The position numbers and the translations under genes are program-made. From positions 1-5,132 of the forward strand of contig JAWOGN010000076.1 of NCBI GenBank assembly GCA_046496815.1: 5,132 nucleotides of DNA, given 5' to 3'. The notes under the pieces are model-generated. The model was not told the origin of the DNA, did not search any database, and was given only the letters and a program-made list of their open reading frames with translations. The DNA is from JAWOGN01 sp046496815. Its GTDB lineage: Bacteria > Desulfobacterota > DSM-4660 > Desulfatiglandales > Desulfatiglandaceae. Positions 1-4,567 of this stretch are shown here, piece by piece; the stretch's first letter is position 1, and each line of letters starts with the position of its first letter.

Positions 1-124
1 CGCTGCCGCCGCCCGTGGACTTGCTGCCCGTGCGGGCCTTCTGCTTCAGTTCCTTGGCGATCTTGGTCAGCGCTTCCTTGGCCTCGCCGTTGTCCTTGTC
101 GATGGAGAGAATGATGGTAGAATC
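1..124 (-). CDS. Fragment of an unidentified GC-rich gene, cut by the window edge
   Basis: On the minus strand this stretch reads without a stop as a lysine- and alanine-rich, probably helical segment: STIILSIDKDNGEAKEALTK, then IAKELKQKARTGSKSTGGGS. Nearly every codon ends in G or C, far more biased than the pilus genes downstream. That bias is the main reason to believe this strand is the coding one. The frame stays open back to a TAG at 179-182 and contains a GTG at 131-133. However, the protein-like, biased part ends near 124, where the plus-strand pilW-like reading begins, so a true start is probably not present. I do not recognise the family. The C-terminal part lies beyond the window. 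It has no visible link to pili and may be foreign or chimeric sequence. Confidence 0.4.
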
Positions 125-253
125 GATCCGCACTATGTGGACACATCTGCTTACACAAACCAGCAGGGGTCTGCGATTCTAGGCCCGAAAAACGATAATT
201 TCCGCCGCAAGCGCCTCACAGCAGAGGTATATTGCCGAAACCTCGCTTTTTGA
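122..253 (+). CDS. pilW: PilW-like minor pilin, C-terminal fragment (first copy)
   Basis: The plus-strand frame ending at TGA 251-253 gives about 43 residues and finishes with NDNFRRKRLTAEVYCRNLAF. This arginine-rich tail, of the form NDxxRRxxLTxxVxxRN, is the usual end of PilW-type minor pilins. A tyrosine-containing stretch (DPHYVDTSAYTNQQG) precedes it, as also expected. The N-terminal prepilin signal, helix and most of the globular domain are missing. Upstream of about 122 the frame stays open, but the residues no longer look like PilW and the base composition changes abruptly. The product would sit in the pilus tip complex. The stop lies 42 bases before the preferred pilV start, consistent with a pilW-pilV-pilX-pilY1 operon. 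The fragment is either a truncated gene or the true end of a gene interrupted by an assembly join. Confidence 0.62.
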   Translation: MDPHYVDTSAYTNQQGSAILGPKNDNFRRKRLTAEVYCRNLAF

Positions 254-295
254 TTGGAGATGCTTGTGTACATCACCCATCATTCTGAACCCGGA

Positions 296-745
296 ATGAA
301 AAGAAAAGACAACGATTTAGGGTTCACCCTTCTTGAAGTGATCGTTGCGATTTCGGTTTTCACTGTCGGTCTTCTGGCCGTCGCTTCCATGCAGGTTTCC
401 GCAATTCGAGGAAATACGGTTGCCGGCGGGGTCACGGAAGCCACTTCGTGGTTGAGTGATCAGATGGAAAAACTGATGGTGCTGCCCTTTGATCATCCTC
501 AGTTGGAAGATCGCGATGGTGACGGTACCGACAAGGGTTCCGGCGAAGACGCAAAGCTTGGTTTGGAAGATGTGACACCAGAAACCGCAGATCATTGGGT
601 GAGTCGGGGAAGTTACTCGCTTTACTGGAATATTGCCCCGGGTGAGGCAACAAAAGATACGAAGACCGTCAAAGTGATTGTGACATGGACAGATCATGGT
701 ATCCGGAAACGCATTTCCATGAAGCACATCGTGCCGAACATCTAA
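296..745 (+). CDS. pilV: Type IV pilus minor pilin PilV (prepilin)
   Basis: This 149-residue minor pilin has a basic leader (MKRKDNDLG) followed by FTLLEVIVAISVFTVGLLAV. That is the classic type III signal, with Gly at -1, Phe at +1 and Glu at +5, cleaved and N-methylated by PilD-type peptidase. Residues 10-32 form the membrane helix that later packs in the pilus. PilV-like features are the SMQ-AIRGN segment after the helix and the C-terminal YWNIAPGEATKDTKTVKVIV strand followed by TW. Residues 72-79 (DRDGDGTD) look like a calcium-binding loop. The start is a choice: ATG 296 gives the best leader, but ATG 260 (21-residue leader) and TTG 254 are in frame and sit right after the pilW stop. None has a good ribosome binding site, so translational coupling to pilW is likely. 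Family assignment is firm and the exact start is not. Confidence 0.88.
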   Translation: MKRKDNDLGFTLLEVIVAISVFTVGLLAVASMQVSAIRGNTVAGGVTEATSWLSDQMEKLMVLPFDHPQLEDRDGDGTDKGSGEDAKLGLEDVTPETADHWVSRGSYSLYWNIAPGEATKDTKTVKVIVTWTDHGIRKRISMKHIVPNI

Positions 746-762
746 ATTTGCGACCAAAAAAC

Positions 763-1230
763 ATGAGAACACCCGGCCGGTATCGAATAAATGAAGCGGG
801 ATCGGTTTTGATCGTTTCTTTGCTCATTCTGTTGCTCCTCACGATCATTGGAATTGCGGCCATGAATACTTCCACCATAGAATTGAAAATTTCCGGAAAT
901 GAAAAGGCCTATAAACTGGCGCTTTACGCAGCCGAGGCGGCGAGGGGATATGCAGCGAAGCAATCGAAACTCTACGGCGCTGATCACACGACGGTAGGGG
1001 AAACTTTCAATTTTCCGGATGATGATAACCCGTCAGCGACGGTTCAGTTAGGTCCCACACAGTCTTTCAATGGAAGCGTCGAGTATCTTGGCTCTTCGAC
1101 CCCTCTCAGGGGGTCCGGCACTCAAGCCGGTACGTTTAAGATGCATAAGTATAAGATGACATGCAAAGGATATGGGCCTTCCAACGCCGAGAGCCGTGTG
1201 GAAGCCGGATTCTATCGTATCGGATTCTAG
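763..1230 (+). CDS. pilX: Type IV pilus minor pilin PilX
   Basis: This 155-residue protein opens with a basic leader ending NEAG, then SVLIVSLLILLLLTIIGIAA as the membrane helix. The PilX N-terminal signature follows: MNTSTIELKISGNEKAYKLA and YAAEAARGYA. As in other PilX proteins, the mature chain lacks Glu5 (Val is there) and position +1 is Ser rather than Phe. These differences are normal for the family, whose members are thought to be brought into the tip complex through PilV and PilW. The chain ends VEAGFYRIGF. ATG 763 was preferred over an in-frame ATG at 685, which would lie inside pilV and place a long hydrophilic stretch before the signal. No clear ribosome binding site is visible. 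The start lies 17 bases after the pilV stop, suggesting coupled translation. PilX is needed for tip assembly with PilV, PilW and PilY1. Confidence 0.88.
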   Translation: MRTPGRYRINEAGSVLIVSLLILLLLTIIGIAAMNTSTIELKISGNEKAYKLALYAAEAARGYAAKQSKLYGADHTTVGETFNFPDDDNPSATVQLGPTQSFNGSVEYLGSSTPLRGSGTQAGTFKMHKYKMTCKGYGPSNAESRVEAGFYRIGF

Positions 1231-1282
1231 CGAAGGGTTTACTGTTGACCATTCTATGTTCAAGGCAGCAAAGGAAAGTCCC

Positions 1283-3499
1283 ATGAAGAGCTTGAAGCAT
1301 TTTTGGTTTAAGAAAGTGTTCTTCATCGCATGCCTTGTCTTTTTGTGTAATTCGGGTCTTGCTGATGACACCTGTGTGTTGACGGACATCGACGATGAGG
1401 CTTTCTTTACCTTTACCGCTCCCGTTGTCCCGGCGACACGTACCACAAGCAGCAATCGAGTGTATCTGGCCTTTTTTAAACCCGGTGGGGGAAATTTCTG
1501 GGAAGGAAATGTAATCAGATTGGGGATTTCAGCGAATGACGAAATTGTGGATTTAAATGGTAATCCAGCCTTTTCCGACACCTCTGAATCCAGCTGGGCG
1601 TGGGCGCTCAAGGAAGATGCCGTGCCCTTCTGGGAGACCCGGAATTGGGCGGACGCTTCAAAAAGCAATTATGTCCGCAATTCAAACAGGAACATATATA
1701 CCTACCTAGGAACGTCCAAAGACCTAACGGCTGCAGCAAATTCATTTACAAAAGACAACCTCGGTCTGACACCGGCGGTTCTTGGAAGGCCGATCCAAAC
1801 TCCGGAAGTCCTTATTGGCTATATCCGGGGCACCGATGTCTTTGATGCGGATGGGGACGGGAATATAGAGGAGAACAGGGATGTCATCACCGGAGACGTC
1901 CTTCATAGCGAACCTCTGGTTGTGGATTATAACGGGTCGTTGTCGGTGGTCTATTTCGGGGCAAACGACGGGATGCTTCATGCGGTGAAAGATTCACCGT
2001 CTACGACCCCGGAAAGTGATGACGGCACGGAAATGTGGGCGTTTATACCCCCTGACCAGCTTCCTCGGTTAAAGTATCTGGTAGAGGGTGACGCCCACCC
2101 GTATTTTGTAGATTCCAGTCCTAAGGTTTACTTGAAAGACGTAAACAGAAACGGCCTCATTGAACCTGAAGAAGGGGACCGGGTCATTCTTGTATGTGGT
2201 GAAAGGAAAGGGGGCACGAGCTACTTTGCGCTCGATGTGACCGACCCCGATAGGCCGGAATTCTTATGGAGAATCAATCCATACGACGACGCGGAAACCG
2301 GGGCTTTGGAGCTTGAGGATATAAGGGGGACCTTCGAAAACGGAGAGGTTTTGACAGGAAGCAACGGGGGGTCAGCCACGGTTGAAAGCGCACCGGTTGG
2401 AAATCTTCTTCGTTATGAGTTGCGAACGGGCAGTTTTACCGTGGGTGAGAGGGTGAGCGGGAAAGCATCAAGTGCCACCGGAACAATTGTTTCCGACATA
2501 AACTATGCCCCCGATGTGATCATTCCCGAACTTGGTGAGACCTGGTCTGAGCCTCAGTTTGGAATTGTAAAGACTTCAGATGAAGATGAGGATGGAGCCC
2601 CGGTATTTTTCATCGGAGGCGGTTACACCTCGGATAATTCAAGTGGCAAGGCAATCCTTGTTGTTCGTGTCTATGATGGCGCCGTGTTAAAAAAATTTAG
2701 TGGCATTTCCGGCATGAATTACAGTATCCCAAGCTCAGTAACTGCTGTGGATGGGGATAGCAATGGCTTTGTAGACAAATTCTACGTGGGGGACCTGGGT
2801 GGACAGATGTGGCGGTTTGGAAAGTTCACTGATTTTGAAGGAAATCAACTGGAATTTCCCAACACGGATGAAAACATTCTGAATTGGACGGATCAGGCAG
2901 CCCGCATCATATTCCTTTCAGATTTGGCGCACGGAAGGAAATTTTTTTATCCGCCGAGTGTAACTCTTGAGGCCGGTTACGACCTTGTTTTTATGGGCAC
3001 GGGAGACAGAGAGGATGTTTGTAACCCCATCAGCTCGGATAGAATTTACGCGGTGAAGGACTCCCACGATTCCCGGACATTCACAGAGGAGGATCTGATT
3101 GACGTCACGGAGAATGTAGGAACGACGCCCGACTTCAGTGTGCATCAGGGTTGGTATATTCGATTGGCGGAAGGCGAAAAAGTCTCTTCGGAGGGAGTGG
3201 TGTTTCTCAAAACGTTCTACGTGACGACCTATCAGCCGGGAGAGGGGGGTACGCTCTATGCATTGAACTACAAAACAGGTGAATCGGTGAGCCGTTTCTT
3301 AAATCGGAAGGTATGGCAGGGTGGCGGCATTCTGTCCAAACCGGTCATCGTCATCAATGATAAAAGCCAGAAATTGTTGACTTCAAGGGGGGCGGGCCAA
3401 CCTGATAGCGAAAGCCCATCGGTCGGACCTGGAATCCTTGTCGTAGAACCCGCCGCGCCTCCCAGCAATTTTTTTTACCTGTGGTGGAAAGAGTTGTGA
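1283..3499 (+). CDS. pilY1: PilY1/PilC-family pilus tip adhesin, short form
   Basis: This 738-residue exported protein starts with a Sec signal peptide (basic MKSLKHFWFKK, hydrophobic core, cleavage likely after GLA at 27). ATG 1283 has AAGGA at 1271-1275. The in-frame ATG 1256 lacks one and would lengthen the leader. The mature part begins almost at once with the conserved PilY1 pre-propeller region: VVPATRT, FFKPGG near 64, FWEGN at 72-76 and RNIYTY at 136-141. The beta-propeller follows: GDVLHSEP at 204, GANDGMLHA at 226, YFALDVTDP at 314, GGGYTSDN, and the calcium site DGDSNGFVD at 490-498 followed by GDLGGQMWRF. Two further EF-hand-like loops lie at 188 and 286. Pseudomonas PilY1 is about 1,160 residues with an N-terminal von Willebrand A domain, which is absent here. 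PilY1 caps the minor-pilin complex and acts in adhesion and calcium-dependent pilus retraction. A 60-residue insertion with an internal repeat lies near 345-410. Confidence 0.9.
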   Translation: MKSLKHFWFKKVFFIACLVFLCNSGLADDTCVLTDIDDEAFFTFTAPVVPATRTTSSNRVYLAFFKPGGGNFWEGNVIRLGISANDEIVDLNGNPAFSDTSESSWAWALKEDAVPFWETRNWADASKSNYVRNSNRNIYTYLGTSKDLTAAANSFTKDNLGLTPAVLGRPIQTPEVLIGYIRGTDVFDADGDGNIEENRDVITGDVLHSEPLVVDYNGSLSVVYFGANDGMLHAVKDSPSTTPESDDGTEMWAFIPPDQLPRLKYLVEGDAHPYFVDSSPKVYLKDVNRNGLIEPEEGDRVILVCGERKGGTSYFALDVTDPDRPEFLWRINPYDDAETGALELEDIRGTFENGEVLTGSNGGSATVESAPVGNLLRYELRTGSFTVGERVSGKASSATGTIVSDINYAPDVIIPELGETWSEPQFGIVKTSDEDEDGAPVFFIGGGYTSDNSSGKAILVVRVYDGAVLKKFSGISGMNYSIPSSVTAVDGDSNGFVDKFYVGDLGGQMWRFGKFTDFEGNQLEFPNTDENILNWTDQAARIIFLSDLAHGRKFFYPPSVTLEAGYDLVFMGTGDREDVCNPISSDRIYAVKDSHDSRTFTEEDLIDVTENVGTTPDFSVHQGWYIRLAEGEKVSSEGVVFLKTFYVTTYQPGEGGTLYALNYKTGESVSRFLNRKVWQGGGILSKPVIVINDKSQKLLTSRGAGQPDSESPSVGPGILVVEPAAPPSNFFYLWWKEL

Positions 3500-3550
3500 T
3501 CTGGATTTGCTGCCAACCATTTCCCTCCCCCACATTTTTCCCCCGCCAAA

Positions 3551-3706
3551 TTATGCCTTGATGGTGTCCCTAAACTCCGATACCGGCATCCAAAACCGTT
3601 TCCGAATCATATGGCGTTCAATTGGAATGTAAAATTTCTTGCGGAAACGCTCCAGGCCTTCCGCTTGCCTCCGAAATATCACCTCACCGGCAAAACCTCG
3701 CAGCAT
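3551..3706 (-). CDS. Hypothetical small basic protein (51 residues)
   Basis: ATG (3704-3706) to TAA (3551-3553) on the minus strand gives a 51-residue frame, beginning MLRGFAGEVIFRRQAEGLER and ending PVSEFRDTIKA. It is strongly basic (FRKKFYIPIERHMIRKRFW in the middle) and amphipathic in places, with no signal peptide or membrane helix. An in-frame TAA lies one codon (GAT) before the ATG, so it cannot extend upstream. No ribosome binding site is visible. The composition looks protein-like, and no plus-strand gene covers this segment, so it is not simply the shadow of a gene. It could be a small gene, the end of a decayed gene such as a mobile element, or a dispersed repeat. I do not recognise it. 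Confidence 0.25.
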   Translation of the reverse strand: MLRGFAGEVIFRRQAEGLERFRKKFYIPIERHMIRKRFWMPVSEFRDTIKA

Positions 3707-3716
3707 ATCTTAAAGA

Positions 3717-3744
3717 TTGTCACGCAGTGAACCAAGTGTAAAAT
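3717..3744 (+). promoter_or_regulatory. Possible sigma-70-type promoter
   Basis: TTGTCA at 3717-3722 and TAAAAT at 3739-3744 are separated by 16 bases and lie in an AT-rich part of the gap. Transcription would start near 3751, leaving a leader of about 210 bases before fimU. The -10 element overlaps the inverted repeat at 3737-3753. AT-rich DNA often yields such matches by chance, so support is weak. Confidence 0.27.
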
Positions 3745-3753
3745 CAATTTACA
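3737..3753. repeat. Inverted repeat TGTAAA-5-TTTACA, possible operator
   Basis: A perfect 6-base dyad, TGTAAA (3737-3742) and TTTACA (3748-3753), is separated by five bases. A second, wider near-dyad shares its left arm: AAGTGTAAA at 3734-3742 matches TTTAACACTT at 3766-3775 with one extra base. The first dyad overlaps the candidate -10 element, a position suited to a repressor site. No regulator family is implied by the sequence. Confidence 0.3.
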
Positions 3754-3870
3754 ACTGACAAATCATTTAACACTTAACTTCCCTTCGGATTATCTCTTCA
3801 AGCCAGGTCTTCTCCAAATATTCCGATGAGTTAGCCGTAAATCTGCAGCAAAAATCCCTGGAGGGAATGG

Positions 3871-3886
3871 CGGCATGCTTCTTGCT
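3871..3886 (+). promoter_or_regulatory. Sigma-54 (-24/-12) promoter candidate for fimU-pilW
   Basis: CGGCATGCTTCTTGCT matches the RpoN consensus TGGCAC-N5-TTGCW closely. The invariant GG is at 3872-3873 and the GC at 3884-3885, exactly ten bases apart, with CA after GG and TT before GC. The predicted start is near 3897, giving a leader of about 63 bases before the fimU ATG at 3960. Type IV pilin genes in Pseudomonas and in several Desulfobacterota and myxobacteria use RpoN with PilR-type activators, which suits this context. An activator site should lie upstream in the gap but was not identified. Confidence 0.5.
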
Positions 3887-3948
3887 CAATCGAGTGCAGC
3901 AATCCCTGAGCGGCCGGTGTGGTTTTTTGGCGGGCCGGATAGCGTGAG

Positions 3949-3953
3949 AGGAG
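3949..3953 (+). promoter_or_regulatory. Ribosome binding site that fixes the fimU start
   Basis: AGGAG at 3949-3953 lies six bases before ATG 3960. The in-frame GTG at 3957 would leave only three bases, so ATG 3960 is the better start. Confidence 0.75.
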
Positions 3954-3959
3954 TCGGTG

Positions 3960-4550
3960 ATGAGCAAGCAAGTGAGAAAGCGGAAAAGAGAATCGGGATT
4001 CAGTGTTGTGGAGCTGTGTGTTGCGATGGCGGTTCTCGCGATCATGGCCAGCATTGCAATACCGGGCACCAGCCGGTGGTTGCCCGGCTACAGAATCAAA
4101 AGTGCGGCGAGAGATCTCTATTCCAATCTGCAACTGGCCAGACTGGAGGCCATCCGAAACAATCGTGACCATGCGGTCATATTCAATACCGGAGCGGGCA
4201 CCTACGGCATTGTGAGTTCGGGAGCGGACGGTGACTTCGGCACGGCAGACGATCCTGCACCGCTTAAAACCGTTGCGCTGTCTGATTATGGGAGCGGTAC
4301 AAATTTTGGCACTGGAAATGCCGGTGGGCCGCTGGATGCGGTGAGGGGTTTCGATGACAGTGTCACATTTCAAGATACGGCCGATGGGGTAAATGTTGTT
4401 ATTTTTAATGCACGAGGCATGATCAACCCGCAAACCAATACAGCAGGAGAGGTTTACATTAGCAATCAGCGAAACCAGTGTCTTGCGGTAATTGTACGGC
4501 AAACCGGAGCTGTCGCCCTCCGACAGTGGACCGGCGGAGCCTGGAACTAA
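3960..4550 (+). CDS. fimU: GspH/FimT/FimU-type minor pilin
   Basis: This 196-residue prepilin has a very basic 13-residue leader (MSKQVRKRKRESG) followed by FSVVELCVAMAVLAIMASIA. Gly is at -1, Phe at +1 and Glu at +5, the PilD-type processing site. The helix runs to about residue 36. The GspH domain follows: the helix SAARDLYSNLQLARLEAIRN, where the run up to ARxEAIRxN is the family hallmark, then beta strands HAVIFNTGAGTYGIV, VVIFNARGM and GEVYISN, and the tail TGAVALRQWTGGAWN. FimU initiates pilus assembly with PilV, PilW and PilX and occurs at the tip. A GADGDFGTADDP segment is acidic. The pilW start is 17 bases downstream, so the two are cotranscribed. The symbol fimU is chosen over fimT or gspH from the pilW neighbour and cannot be proven from sequence alone. 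Confidence 0.87.
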   Translation: MSKQVRKRKRESGFSVVELCVAMAVLAIMASIAIPGTSRWLPGYRIKSAARDLYSNLQLARLEAIRNNRDHAVIFNTGAGTYGIVSSGADGDFGTADDPAPLKTVALSDYGSGTNFGTGNAGGPLDAVRGFDDSVTFQDTADGVNVVIFNARGMINPQTNTAGEVYISNQRNQCLAVIVRQTGAVALRQWTGGAWN

Positions 4551-4553
4551 ATC

Positions 4554-4560
4554 AAGGAGG
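4554..4560 (+). promoter_or_regulatory. Strong ribosome binding site of the second pilW
   Basis: AAGGAGG at 4554-4560 is a full Shine-Dalgarno match seven bases before ATG 4568. It is the strongest in the window, suggesting this pilin is translated well compared with pilV and pilX, which lack clear sites. Confidence 0.8.
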
Positions 4561-4567
4561 GAATCAC

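Larger units (their letters stand above)
3500..3959. other. 460-base gap between pilY1 and fimU
   Basis: No plus-strand gene is supported here. Just after pilY1 comes a pyrimidine-rich stretch (about 3518-3544, CATTTCCCTCCCCC then CATTTTTCCCCC) with no hairpin typical of an intrinsic terminator. A 51-codon minus-strand frame occupies 3551-3706. From 3710 to 3780 the sequence is AT-rich with dyads and a sigma-70-like promoter. The sigma-54 candidate lies at 3871-3886. The size and content fit a boundary between two transcription units, with a regulated promoter for the fimU-pilW group. Confidence 0.7.

Noticed and set aside
2..121. Plus-strand open frame continuous with the pilW end
   Set aside because: It is free of stops, but its product is a run of Ala, Leu and Gly unlike PilW. 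The codon bias shows that the minus strand is the coding one.
136..147. Dyad ATGTG-GA-CACAT as an insertion-sequence end or operator
   Set aside because: It lies within the pilW-like coding frame and has no partner repeat in the window, so it is probably chance.
685..762. Upstream in-frame extension of pilX into pilV
   Set aside because: It would put 26 hydrophilic residues before the prepilin leader and overlap pilV by about 60 bases, without a ribosome binding site.
1172..1282. Upstream in-frame extensions of pilY1 (ATG 1172 and ATG 1256)
   Set aside because: They would bury the signal peptide, and only ATG 1283 has a spaced AAGGA.
1048..1668. 206-residue minus-strand frame across pilX and pilY1
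   Set aside because: It lies opposite two well-supported pilus genes and shows no recognisable domain or start signal.
3500..3550. Terminator directly after pilY1
   Set aside because: The stretch is pyrimidine-rich but has no stem followed by a T run.
3911..3937. CGGCC/GGCCG hairpin with an internal T6 run as an intrinsic terminator
   Set aside because: The stem is five pairs and the T run lies in the loop, not after the stem. It sits in the fimU leader and at most forms a weak leader structure.
3875..4168. Plus-strand 97-residue frame starting in the fimU leader
   Set aside because: It begins inside the RpoN promoter element, runs into fimU in another frame, and has no domain.
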